This document shows, one piece after another, positions 45,166-53,807 of a stretch of DNA of 56,827 bases. Location: positions 1 to 56,827 of the forward strand of contig JACKAO010000012.1 of assembly GCA_020635035.1 (NCBI GenBank), in the 5' to 3' direction. Within the stretch, counting starts at the first letter, position 1. Each line of letters opens with the position of its first letter. The DNA is from Calditrichia bacterium (GTDB taxonomy: Bacteria; Calditrichota; Calditrichia; Calditrichales; J004). Both the position numbers and the translations under genes were made by a program. The notes beneath the pieces were generated by a model. The model had not been told where the DNA came from, did no database searches, and saw only the letters and a list, made by a program, of their open reading frames with translations.

Positions 45166-45848
45166 GGTTCGTCTTCTGTTTTCATAATAAATCCAATTCC
45201 CCGGATCGTGTGAAGAAGCGGCTGATCAAAATTTGTATCTATCTTGGAACGCAAACGATTGATGTGCACATCAATAACATTGTCCAGCGGGGTGGCACGG
45301 TCCTTTACCTGCCAGACATCATGGGCCAGCATTTCACGGGAGACCGCATGTCCCTGGTGACGCATCAGGTATTCCAGGAGCTCGTATTCTTTGGATGTAA
45401 GTGGAATATCATAACCATTACGTTTTACCTTGCGCGTAATGCAATCCAGTTCAAGATCGGCTAATTTTAACTTCAGTACCTGATCAGAACGCCCACGGCG
45501 GGTTAGTGCCCTGATGCGCGCCAGCAGTTCAGGAAATGCAAAAGGTTTAACAAGGTAATCATCGGCACCACTATCCAGACCCAGAACCCGGTCTTCAATA
45601 GTGTCTTTTGCTGTGAGAATCAAAACCGGCGTGTCTTTACCCAGCTCACGTAAAGCATTGAGAATTTCGATGCCGCTTTTTCCAGGGAGCATAAGATCCA
45701 AAAGAATTAAATCCACTTTTTGAGAAGCAGCCTGGAAAAACCCCTCTTCACCCGTATGAACAGTTGTAACCCGGTAGCCTTCAGATAAAAGACCGTTTTT
45801 TATTGCCTGAGCAACTTTAGGCTCATCTTCAACAACAAGAATATGCAT
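45162..45848 (-). CDS. OmpR/PhoB-family response regulator
   Basis: The 228-residue regulator has a receiver domain (VVEDE, phospho-acceptor D51 in LILLDLMLPG, T in ILTAKD, K in YLVKPF) and a C-terminal winged helix (about 130-222; LTSKEYELLEYLMRHQGHAV, NVIDVHINRLRSK, IRGIGF). It is closest to the CusR/CopR/QseB style. It is encoded between an SNase-like gene, 2 bases upstream, and its partner kinase, with a 4-base overlap. Its target sites are not recognisable here. Confidence 0.96.
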   Translation of the reverse strand: MHILVVEDEPKVAQAIKNGLLSEGYRVTTVHTGEEGFFQAASQKVDLILLDLMLPGKSGIEILNALRELGKDTPVLILTAKDTIEDRVLGLDSGADDYLVKPFAFPELLARIRALTRRGRSDQVLKLKLADLELDCITRKVKRNGYDIPLTSKEYELLEYLMRHQGHAVSREMLAHDVWQVKDRATPLDNVIDVHINRLRSKIDTNFDQPLLHTIRGIGFIMKTEDEP

Positions 45849-45850
45849 TC

Positions 45851-46324
45851 CTATTCCCCGGTATTTTGCCAGATTCCCAGTTTATTTTCGCGTGCTCTTT
45901 TTTCAATATCTATAAAATGCTCAACATCTTTGGGCAGCATGTCTTTGTTCACTTTGGCATAACCATACTTCAGTAAAAGTTCATTGAAATTAATATTCCA
46001 GTTACGGCTGACCACGCCTTTGCCGTAAACAATCTGACCATAAGCATAACCCAGGCTGTCATAAACAACACCGGAGGCATTGTTGTTGGTGGTATATGTA
46101 AAAAGTTTAACAACTTTGCCTTCCAGTTGACGTTTGGTAAAATCGTATACTTTATATCCCATTTTTGTGGATTTATCCGGAGCATTAATTCCCAGCAGGT
46201 GAATGGTAAAGCCACCTTCAAATTCTATTAAGTCGCCGGAATGTACCTTTGCGATGGTACGCGTGTTGGCAAATAATAAGGCAGGAATAAAAAGTATTAT
46301 TAAAGACTTGATTAAGCACTTCAT
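45851..46324 (-). CDS. Exported SNase-like protein, catalytic residues replaced
   Basis: The 157-residue protein has a signal peptide (IKSLIILFIPALLFA) and the staphylococcal-nuclease OB-fold pattern: IAKVHSGDLIEFEGGFTIHL, LLGINAPDK, a helix, FNELLLKYGYAKVNK and ENKLGIWQ. In active nucleases the strand reads RLxGIDxPE, and a second arginine follows in DxYGR. Here these positions read HLLGINAPD and DSLGYAYGQ, so the two arginines and the glutamate of the nuclease centre appear lost. It may be a ligand-binding or sensor partner of the adjacent two-component system, with which it shares an operon (2-base gap). The start is ATG 46324, fixed by AAAGGAG at 46330-46336. Confidence 0.75.
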   Translation of the reverse strand: MKCLIKSLIILFIPALLFANTRTIAKVHSGDLIEFEGGFTIHLLGINAPDKSTKMGYKVYDFTKRQLEGKVVKLFTYTTNNNASGVVYDSLGYAYGQIVYGKGVVSRNWNINFNELLLKYGYAKVNKDMLPKDVEHFIDIEKRARENKLGIWQNTGE

Positions 46325-46329
46325 GATCA

Positions 46330-46336
46330 CTCCTTT
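46330..46336 (-). promoter_or_regulatory. Ribosome binding site fixing start 46324
   Basis: AAAGGAG on the minus strand ends 5 bases before ATG 46324. It overlaps an alternative GTG at 46330 and so rules that start out. It also marks the beginning of the SNase-like/regulator/kinase operon. Confidence 0.8.
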
Positions 46337-46566
46337 GTAAAAAGGTTAAACGGTCAATTAAATTGATGCTGAATCAAATTAACACATTGAAACCCTGATA
46401 CAACTTAAGTGATTCTTAATTATTTGTAAGATACTCGATGACCAGATAACTTTCTAGTACTCTTTATGAGATCTAATCATTAATAAATATAGTATTTCTA
46501 CTTTTTTAGAAACAAAACATTACTATAAAAGAATAATTGAAGAAACTAAAAAAGACAAAAAAAGCA

Positions 46567-47127
46567 CTACTGACAATAATTTAATGAATCAATGCTCTTA
46601 ATTCTTTTAAACCGGATTTCCTGAGAATCTGAAAAAGCAACCGGGATTATTAAAAACACCAGACCCACACCATAAGATTGATTCTTATAAATACCGTTTC
46701 CATCTGTATCCAGACATAATGTTAATTTTTGATAACTTGGGCCTACAAAGACATCATCACCGCCTCTTGACAAAAGCGAAAAACGGGTATCCAGAATTAT
46801 ATTTCCATCATTTAAACTGAAGTCTTTACCATAAATATATTTTTCCTGGTAAATGATGCAGCTGTCTGTCACACCCCTGGCAATAAGCATGTTTCCAAAA
46901 ATTGTGATATCCAAATATTGTATCGTTTCGTGAAATATTTTTCGGTCATTTAAAGCCTTCCCCCATAAAATTTCAGAAAGCAAACCACGGGGTTCACCCC
47001 GGTTTAAATAAAGTCCGTTAAAGGAAGATGCTTTTTTTACATTTACGTAGGCTCTTTCTCCGGGCCCAGAATAAAAGGAACAAGATGCTGTAATAAGGAT
47101 ACAAAATATAACGATATAAATTTTCAT
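46567..47127 (-). CDS. Hypothetical lipoprotein
   Basis: The 186-residue protein has a lipoprotein signal (MKIYIVIFCILITASC), a short charged linker and a beta-rich mature part with no family I recognise. It contains DTDGNGIYKNQSYGVGL and YLDITIFGNMLIARG. Its upstream neighbour is the divergent reductase gene, 153 bases away; downstream is a 242-bp spacer before the SNase operon. It appears to be a single-gene unit. Confidence 0.7.
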   Translation of the reverse strand: MKIYIVIFCILITASCSFYSGPGERAYVNVKKASSFNGLYLNRGEPRGLLSEILWGKALNDRKIFHETIQYLDITIFGNMLIARGVTDSCIIYQEKYIYGKDFSLNDGNIILDTRFSLLSRGGDDVFVGPSYQKLTLCLDTDGNGIYKNQSYGVGLVFLIIPVAFSDSQEIRFKRIKSIDSLNYCQ

Positions 47128-47280
47128 TAAATTAGCCTATATGAACAGGGCAAACATAGCTATGGGAAAAGTATTTTCAAAGCACATTGTCATACAGAAT
47201 AAAATCTAAATAAGTTTGGTTTGTTTTTATAAAGATCGAAAACCGGAGAGCATACATCTAATAAAATGAAAGGCTCAACT

Positions 47281-47952
47281 ATGAAAAAGCACATTGTGAA
47301 AGTATTGGACACATTTATGGTAACACACGATGTAAAACAGATTAAAGTCGACAAGCCGGCGGGATTTTCTTTTATTCCGGGTCAGGCTACAGAAGTATCT
47401 ATTAATAAAGAAGGTTGGAAGGATGAAGGGCGTCCTTTTACGTTTACCAACCTGCCTGATGAAGATGTCCTTGAGTTTACAATAAAAACATATCCGGAGC
47501 ATAAAGGTGTTACCAATGAATTGCTCAGTCTTAAAGCTGGAGATGAACTGATTTTGGTAGATATCTTTGGCGAAATTGCCTACAAAGGCAAAGGTGTGTT
47601 TATAGCAGGCGGTGCCGGTATTACACCATTTATTGCCATCTTTAAACAGTTGAAAAAGAATAATGAACTGCAAGGTAATAAACTGATTTTTGCCAACAAG
47701 AGTCATAAAGATATAATCTATGAAGATCTTTTAAATTCATATCTTGGTGACTCTTTCATAAATATTCTGGAAAGTGGTGATGAAAAAGAATATTACCACG
47801 GGCGTATTTCAGAAGATTTCCTGAAAAATCACATAGATGATATCAAAGGGAAATTTTACCTTTGCGGCCCGCCGCCTATGATGAATGCGGTTCTTAAACA
47901 TTTGTCAAATCTGGGTGTAAAAAATTCACAGATTATCCAGGAAGCTATGTGA
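47281..47952 (+). CDS. FAD/NAD(P)-binding ferredoxin-reductase-like protein
   Basis: The 223-residue flavoprotein has the ferredoxin-NADP reductase fold: an FAD-binding barrel (about 1-100; FIPGQATEVS, GRPFTFTNLP binding FAD) and a nucleotide domain (about 105-223; FIAGGAGITPFIAIF, YLCGPPPMMNAVLKHL). There is no ferredoxin [2Fe-2S] domain, so it should pass electrons between NAD(P)H and an unknown partner. The ATG at 47281 is preferred, with AAAGG 8 bases upstream; ATG 47266 in the same frame is possible. Confidence 0.88.
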   Translation: MKKHIVKVLDTFMVTHDVKQIKVDKPAGFSFIPGQATEVSINKEGWKDEGRPFTFTNLPDEDVLEFTIKTYPEHKGVTNELLSLKAGDELILVDIFGEIAYKGKGVFIAGGAGITPFIAIFKQLKKNNELQGNKLIFANKSHKDIIYEDLLNSYLGDSFINILESGDEKEYYHGRISEDFLKNHIDDIKGKFYLCGPPPMMNAVLKHLSNLGVKNSQIIQEAM

Positions 47953-48031
47953 TTTGTTAATTTCTGATGAATAATTTTTTGGTGCAAGAACAGGATTTGG
48001 ACATTAAACGGAATTATGCTTATTTTTTTGA

Positions 48032-49015
48032 ATGATAAGCTTAGATCAATTTATTGAAAACGTAACACACCCGGCTTTTAAGGATTTCCTTTTCAACTTT
48101 CTGAAGAAAAAAGATTATTATTTTTCCGGTCAATATCACGGTGATTTTTCCAAATGGCAGCAAGCAATAAGTGCGTTACATTCTATCAGGCCGCCAACAA
48201 CAGATGTGTTTTCAGACTTAAAATCATCACAGGTCAGGGTTGGTAGCGGGGATGAATTATCTCCGGCGGGAATGAAAGAATATACCATCCACCTTAAGAA
48301 ATTTATGCCTTGGCGTAAAGGTCCTTATGAGATTTTTGGAATAAAAATTGATACGGAATGGCGTTCAGACTGGAAATGGGATCGGATAAAAAACCATATC
48401 ACGGAACTTGAAGGCCGCGATGTTCTGGATATCGGTTGCGGGAATGGTTATCACTGCTGGCGCATGTCAGGTGCAGGTGCAAAAACAGTATTCGGAATTG
48501 ACCCCATGCTGCATTATATCATGCAGTTTAATATTTTCAACAGCTACCTGATGAAGGAAAATATTTCTGTTCTTCCGCTTAAAATTGAAGACCTTTCAGA
48601 TAACTTAAATGCTTTTGATACGGTTTTTTCAATGGGGGTACTTTATCACCGTCGTTCACCCATTGATCATCTTTATGAATTAAAAAGTTTTTGCAGGGAT
48701 GCCGGAGAACTGGTTCTGGAAACACTGGTGATTGATGGAGAAAAAGGTAAGATTCTGGTACCTGAAGACAGGTATGCAAAAATGCGCAACGTATGGTTTA
48801 TACCATCGGAGTTAACGTTGGAGAGCTGGTTGAAACGTTGTGGTTTTAAACATATTAATCTTGTTGATGTTAGAAAAACATCAATTGAAGAGCAGCGTGT
48901 TACTGATTGGATGCAGTACGAATCGTTGAAGCAATTTCTTGACAGTGATGATCCGTCTAAAACAATTGAAGGATACCCTGCACCCAAGAGGGCTGTTTTT
49001 ATCTGTCAGACGTGA
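48032..49015 (+). CDS. cmoB: tRNA U34 carboxymethyltransferase
   Basis: CmoB uses carboxy-S-adenosylmethionine to turn 5-hydroxyuridine at tRNA position 34 into 5-carboxymethoxyuridine, which widens wobble decoding. The 327-residue protein (family about 320) matches throughout: KGPYEIFGIKIDTEWRSDWK followed by WDRI, VLDIGCGNGYHCWRM (cofactor loop), GIDPMLHYIMQFNI, FSMGVLYHRRSPIDHL, LVLETLVIDG, RYAKMRNVWFIPS, EEQRVTDWM and EGYPAPKRAVFI. No cmoA partner, which makes the cofactor, lies in this window. The start is ATG 48032, inside a small hairpin (GCTTAT 48018-48023 with ATAAGC 48035-48040); no clear ribosome binding site. Confidence 0.95.
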   Translation: MISLDQFIENVTHPAFKDFLFNFLKKKDYYFSGQYHGDFSKWQQAISALHSIRPPTTDVFSDLKSSQVRVGSGDELSPAGMKEYTIHLKKFMPWRKGPYEIFGIKIDTEWRSDWKWDRIKNHITELEGRDVLDIGCGNGYHCWRMSGAGAKTVFGIDPMLHYIMQFNIFNSYLMKENISVLPLKIEDLSDNLNAFDTVFSMGVLYHRRSPIDHLYELKSFCRDAGELVLETLVIDGEKGKILVPEDRYAKMRNVWFIPSELTLESWLKRCGFKHINLVDVRKTSIEEQRVTDWMQYESLKQFLDSDDPSKTIEGYPAPKRAVFICQT

Positions 49016-49150
49016 GTTATGTATAACCCTGTTTTGATTTCCGGAAAGTCGGAAATTGTTCTGGTCATGAAACAGAATTGTCAATGATTCGTCTTCAACA
49101 GTTTGAAAAATAAATAATGTACACACAGCCGATTAATTAAAGGAGATCAA

Positions 49151-49624
49151 ATGCGTTATCTGATACTTTCTGTCTTTCTTTTTATCTTTCTAAATTGTCA
49201 GCAGGAAAACAGTAATCAGCAGGCAGAACAGGAAACGGTTGTTTATGATTCTACTCTTGCAAAACAACTGAATGCTGATAAATACGGCATGAAACCTTAC
49301 GTTTTAGCTTTTCTTAAGCGTGGTTCCAGTCGCAGCCAGGATCCTGAAGAAGCAGCGCGGTTGCAACGTGCGCATCTGGATAATATCAGTCGTCTTGCAA
49401 AAGAAGGAAAACTTGTTTTAGCCGGTCCTTTTATGGATGATGGTGATGTTCGTGGTATTTATATATTTAATGTTGAAACAATTGAAGAAGCCCGTCTACT
49501 TACAGAAAGTGATCCTGCAATTAAGGCCGGGCGTCTTGAAATGGAACTTCATCCCTGGTATGGTTCAGCTGCATTGCAGATGCTTTTGGATCTTTATCCA
49601 AAAATAACAAAAGAAAATATTTAA
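49151..49624 (+). CDS. YciI-like domain lipoprotein
   Basis: A lipoprotein signal with lipobox FLNC precedes a spacer rich in Q and E and a YciI-like domain (about 48-145). The domain shows YVLAFLKRG, AHLDNISRLAKEGKLVLAGP with the conserved histidine of the family, FMDDGDVRGIYIF, and the C-terminal DPAIKAGRLEMELHPW. YciI domains are normally found in small cytoplasmic proteins, so an exported copy is unusual. AAAGGAG lies before the ATG. It is followed by a membrane protein gene 92 bases later. Confidence 0.85.
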   Translation: MRYLILSVFLFIFLNCQQENSNQQAEQETVVYDSTLAKQLNADKYGMKPYVLAFLKRGSSRSQDPEEAARLQRAHLDNISRLAKEGKLVLAGPFMDDGDVRGIYIFNVETIEEARLLTESDPAIKAGRLEMELHPWYGSAALQMLLDLYPKITKENI

Positions 49625-49716
49625 TACGATATCGCAGCTGCAAGCTTGGAATATCATCTTAAAATTAACTGTTAAGAAGTGTAATTTATTACAGGTTTTT
49701 AAAGGAGAATGATAAT

Positions 49717-50214
49717 ATGGTTGATCCAATGATCGCGTATTTTAAAGCAGAAAAAGCCGGGAGTGTTTTGATTATACTGGCTGCTCTGATTGGTGGTTTT
49801 ATTTCTGTTTACATGTTTATGAAATTGAAAGAAAATTTTTTAACGGGTTTGTCAATTCCATTATTCTCGATTGCATTAATTCAGTTAATTGTTGGAAGTT
49901 CAGTGTTTTTCAGAACAGATAAACAGGTTGCTAACCTGGCAAATACGTATAGTGAGAGTATTAAAAATTTCGTTGATAAAGAAAAACCACGCATGGAAAA
50001 AGTTTTGAGCAGCTTCAGAATTTACAAGTGGATTGAAGCTGCTTTTATTATTGCAGGACTGCTTCTTTTATTATTTACTTCGGATAAAAATCTATGGGCC
50101 GGGATTGGTTTAGGGTTATTATTACAGGGATCGTTGATGCTTGCCTTCGATATTTTTGCCGAACGCAGGGCAGAAATTTACATGTCCTGGATTAACTCCA
50201 TAACCGGTGGTTAG
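49717..50214 (+). CDS. Small four-helix membrane protein
   Basis: The 165-residue protein has four predicted membrane helices (about 17-36, 43-63, 107-122 and 127-145). A hydrophilic stretch with ESIKNFVDKEKPRMEKVLSS lies between helices 2 and 3. I recognise no family. It has a good AAAGGAG ribosome binding site, so it is a real gene. It lies between the YciI-like lipoprotein and an alpha/beta hydrolase. Confidence 0.75.
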   Translation: MVDPMIAYFKAEKAGSVLIILAALIGGFISVYMFMKLKENFLTGLSIPLFSIALIQLIVGSSVFFRTDKQVANLANTYSESIKNFVDKEKPRMEKVLSSFRIYKWIEAAFIIAGLLLLLFTSDKNLWAGIGLGLLLQGSLMLAFDIFAERRAEIYMSWINSITGG

Positions 50215-50234
50215 CAGCTTTTCACAAATAGAAC

Positions 50235-50283
50235 AATTTCCGGCTTATGACTTATAATCATTTCTATGACAACCGGAATTTTT
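50235..50283 (+). terminator. Possible terminator or attenuator overlapping the next gene's start
   Basis: TTCCGG pairs with CCGGAA, plus two more A-T pairs beyond a mismatch, around a 29-base loop that contains a smaller ATGA/TCAT stem. A run of T follows directly. ATG 50266 lies inside the loop and ATG 50284 directly after the T-run. Confidence 0.4.
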
Positions 50284-51231
50284 ATGTTTAAAAAAAGTCT
50301 GAAGTATTTTTTTTCTTTCCATTTATTATTAATTCTAACAGTTACTATCTGGATTGCCTGGGTGTATTTAAGGGATCCCCTGCAAGCTATAGATAAAGGT
50401 GTTTCGGTTCTAAACATAGCTTCTTACCAGGAAACCAACGAACAAATTGTCTCTCAAAAAAGACAATATATTGATTACCACCTTCAGGCAGAATCCGGGG
50501 AAAACATTTCTGTATACTGCAGTTTTCCTGATAGTATACCGGTTTCCGGCTTACCTGTTATGGTTATAATGGGTGGGCTCCATATCGGACGCCAGAATTT
50601 CTCATTTATTCAGTCTCCGGGAAATAATATTCTTATAATTTATGACTATCCTTATAGCCCTGAATATTGGTATGAAGGTACGGCATTGACGGAAATACCT
50701 AAAATCCGGAATGCTGTTCTTGATGTTCCATCCCGGCTTGTCTGGTTATTAAATTGGATCAGAAAGCAAGCATGGGCAGATAGCAGCAGAATCAGTGTTT
50801 TGGGATACAGTTTTGGAGCATTGTTTATACCGGCTGTTTACAGGCTGGCAAAAAGTCATGAGTTATCACTTGAAGCAGGCATTATCTGTTATGGCGGCGC
50901 AGATATCCGGAGAATGCTTTATACCAATCTGAAAAAAAATCATGAACCGGCCCGAATACTTCTCTCATATTTCGCAGCCACAGCTATTAATGCCGTTGAA
51001 CCGGCGCACCATCTGCCTTATCTGCAAAATGAATTCCTGCTGATAAACGGCAACAAAGACCGGCAGATTCCTGAAGAATCGTGGCTGCTACTTCACAGAT
51101 TAACGCCCGATCCCAAAACAATATTGATTCTGGATGAAGGACATATGCATCCGGATAAACCCGCGCTGACACAGAAGCTTGTAAAGATGAGTCAGGACTG
51201 GTTAATTTCAAAAGGTATTATTAATCCTTAA
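50266..51231 (+). CDS. Membrane-anchored alpha/beta hydrolase
   Basis: The 321-residue protein has one N-terminal membrane anchor (about 12-33) and an alpha/beta hydrolase domain. The nucleophile elbow is GYSFG with S182; the acid is probably D in NGNKDRQIP and the base H in DEGHMHP. The oxyanion region is MVIMGGLHIG. It is likely an exported esterase, acyl hydrolase or peptidase of unknown substrate. Two starts are possible, 50266 and 50284 (MFKKSLKYFF); neither has a good ribosome binding site. The possible terminator hairpin spanning the first would favour the second. Confidence 0.82.
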   Translation: MTTGIFMFKKSLKYFFSFHLLLILTVTIWIAWVYLRDPLQAIDKGVSVLNIASYQETNEQIVSQKRQYIDYHLQAESGENISVYCSFPDSIPVSGLPVMVIMGGLHIGRQNFSFIQSPGNNILIIYDYPYSPEYWYEGTALTEIPKIRNAVLDVPSRLVWLLNWIRKQAWADSSRISVLGYSFGALFIPAVYRLAKSHELSLEAGIICYGGADIRRMLYTNLKKNHEPARILLSYFAATAINAVEPAHHLPYLQNEFLLINGNKDRQIPEESWLLLHRLTPDPKTILILDEGHMHPDKPALTQKLVKMSQDWLISKGIINP

Positions 51232-51322
51232 CTGATTTTAGTATGTGGATCTTTTTACTGTGCATTAAAGTTATCCGTTCTTAAATTAGATTTAAAATCT
51301 TTTACAAACTGATGGAGCTGTT

Positions 51323-53797
51323 ATGGATGTTCAAAGCCTGAAAGTTGCCGCAGAAAAGTTACGCTGGAAATGTGACCCGGATTCATTCGGATTTAAAACT
51401 ACCAAAGAGCTTAAATCTTCTGATGCCATCATTGGTCAGGACAGGGCACTGAATGCAATAAAAGTCGGTCTGGAAATAAACAGTCCCGGGTATAATATTT
51501 TTGTTGCAGGGTTAACCGGGACCGGAAAAAGTACCACAGTTAAAACTATTCTTGAAAAAATCGACCGGACTTCCGGGATCCCGGATGATATTTGCTTTAC
51601 CTATAATTTTGAAAATCCTGATGTTCCGCATGTTATGGTAATTCCGGCAGGCTGGGGCAACCGGCTTAAAAATGACATGGATGATCTGGTCAACGATCTG
51701 TTAACACGTTTACCACGACTGATAGAAAGTGAATCTTTTAAAGACCGCAAAAAAAGACTATTGGACCAGTACAATCAGAAATCAATAAAATTAATCGGTG
51801 CTTTTGAAGAAAATGTCCGCAAAGAAGGTTTGGCCGTAGTGCAGTTGCAGGTTGGAGAAATAACACGGCCTGAATTGATGCCGCTTGTGAAAAATGAAAT
51901 TGTACCCTGGCAGCAGCTGGAAAAAATGGTATCCGAAGGAAAATTTGAACAATCAGCGTTGAAAGATCTGCAAAAGAAACACGACCGTTTATCAAAAGAA
52001 TTGGAAAAAACACTCAGAGAAAATCGTAAGATAGAAAAACAAGCCCAGGATGCTTTGCGTGAACTGCATAATACATTCGTCCAACCATATATCTCCGGGT
52101 TTATATATGAGTTGAAGGAAAAGTACAAGAATAAAAAAATCTCTACTTTCCTGGACCTGGTTGAAACCCACATGATTCATAATCTGGATGCTTTTACAAG
52201 TCAGCCCGATAAGATGGATAATAATCCGCTGGCAGCTTTTATGCCTGTTCAAAGAATGGAGTTTATTGAATATAAAATTAATGTTTTTGTGGACAATTCA
52301 AGGCTGAAACGGCGACCGGTTGTTGTTGAAACTGCCCCGAATTATAAAAATCTTTTTGGAACAATTGAGCGGGTTGTAGACAGAACTGGTGCGACTTACA
52401 CGGATTTTACAAAAATAAAAGCCGGTTCAATGGTAAGCGCAAATGGGGGATTTCTGGTGCTTAGCCTGACCGATGTTCTGAATGAGCCAGGTGTATGGAA
52501 TGCCCTAAAACGTACTTTGAAAAATCATAAGCTGGATATGCAATCTTATGATCCATTTTACATGTTCTCGCAAACTGCTTTAAAACCGGAAGCAATTGAG
52601 ATAGATGTGAAAGTGGTTTTAATCGGCGATTCATATTTATATCGTTTGTTGTATGTATATGATGAAGATTTTAAAAAAGTTTTTAAAATCCGTGCGGATT
52701 TTGACACAATAATGGCAAATAATGCAAAGACAATTAACAACTATGCTCAATTTGTAAGAAAAATTACACATGATGAAAAGCTGCTTCCTTTTGACAGGAA
52801 AGGCGTCGCTGAAATCATTGAACATGGGGTAAGGCTCGCTGGGCGGCAGAATAAGGTCTCCACACGTTTCAGCGACGTTGCAGATGTAATCCGAGAAGCT
52901 CACTATTGGGCAAAAGCTGAGAAAAAGAAAAATGTTACCGGCAGCCATGTTCTAAAAGCGATTACAGAAAAACGAAAAAGGTCGCAAATGGTTGAAGAAA
53001 AAATCCAGGAAATGATTGACGATGGCAACATCATGATTGACGTAAAGGGCAGCAAAACCGGGCAGGTAAACGGGCTGGCTGTTTATAACGGTGGTGATTA
53101 TAGCTTTGGCAAACCATCACGAATAACTGCGACTGTCGGAGTTGGCAGTGCTGGAATTATAAATATTGAACGGGAAGCTGATCTGAGCGGAAAAACACAT
53201 AACAAAGGTGTCTTAATTATTGGCGGATATTTTCGTGAAAAATACGCAGCTGATAAGGCTCTTTCTTTTAGTGCAAGTCTGGCATTTGAACAATCTTATT
53301 CCGGAGTTGATGGAGACAGTGCATCTTCCACTGAGATCTATGCGCTTCTGTCAGCGCTATCATCGTTGCCTTTACGTCAGGATATCGCTGTTACGGGATC
53401 GGTTAATCAAAAAGGAGAGATACAGCCCATCGGCGGTGTCAATCAGAAGATTGAAGGCTTTTTTGATGCCTGCAAAAGCAAGAGACTAACCGGCAGGCAG
53501 GGGGTATTGATCCCGCATCAGAATGTGAATGATTTAATGCTTAGACAGGATGTTGTCGACGCTTGTAAAGATGGTAAATTTACTATATACGCCATCAAAA
53601 GTATCGACCAGGGGATAGAAATACTGACCGGTGTTGCAGCAGGGAAAAAATCACGATCCGGCAAGTATCCTGAAGAAACGGTCCACTTTCTGGTTGAAAA
53701 GCGTCTTATTGAATTAGCCGAATTATTGAACAATAAAAATAAAGACAAAAAAAAGAAAAAGGATGAAAAGCCTGATGAAGAAGAAAATAAAAAATGA
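51323..53797 (+). CDS. Lon-like ATP-dependent protease
   Basis: The 824-residue protein belongs to the Lon-protease family with an AAA_32-type ATPase. The P-loop GLTGTGKST is at 63-71, followed by a long helical insert (about 125-260). Sensor-type ATPase segments follow, and the Lon proteolytic domain (about 560-775) carries catalytic S666 (DGDSASSTEIYA) and K709 (GGVNQKIEG). The 43-residue spacing equals that of E. coli Lon S679/K722. The C-terminus is a lysine- and glutamate-rich tail. It probably degrades misfolded or regulatory proteins in the cytoplasm. GGAG lies upstream of the ATG. Confidence 0.93.
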   Translation: MDVQSLKVAAEKLRWKCDPDSFGFKTTKELKSSDAIIGQDRALNAIKVGLEINSPGYNIFVAGLTGTGKSTTVKTILEKIDRTSGIPDDICFTYNFENPDVPHVMVIPAGWGNRLKNDMDDLVNDLLTRLPRLIESESFKDRKKRLLDQYNQKSIKLIGAFEENVRKEGLAVVQLQVGEITRPELMPLVKNEIVPWQQLEKMVSEGKFEQSALKDLQKKHDRLSKELEKTLRENRKIEKQAQDALRELHNTFVQPYISGFIYELKEKYKNKKISTFLDLVETHMIHNLDAFTSQPDKMDNNPLAAFMPVQRMEFIEYKINVFVDNSRLKRRPVVVETAPNYKNLFGTIERVVDRTGATYTDFTKIKAGSMVSANGGFLVLSLTDVLNEPGVWNALKRTLKNHKLDMQSYDPFYMFSQTALKPEAIEIDVKVVLIGDSYLYRLLYVYDEDFKKVFKIRADFDTIMANNAKTINNYAQFVRKITHDEKLLPFDRKGVAEIIEHGVRLAGRQNKVSTRFSDVADVIREAHYWAKAEKKKNVTGSHVLKAITEKRKRSQMVEEKIQEMIDDGNIMIDVKGSKTGQVNGLAVYNGGDYSFGKPSRITATVGVGSAGIINIEREADLSGKTHNKGVLIIGGYFREKYAADKALSFSASLAFEQSYSGVDGDSASSTEIYALLSALSSLPLRQDIAVTGSVNQKGEIQPIGGVNQKIEGFFDACKSKRLTGRQGVLIPHQNVNDLMLRQDVVDACKDGKFTIYAIKSIDQGIEILTGVAAGKKSRSGKYPEETVHFLVEKRLIELAELLNNKNKDKKKKKDEKPDEEENKK

Positions 53798-53807
53798 TGG
53801 TGCATAT

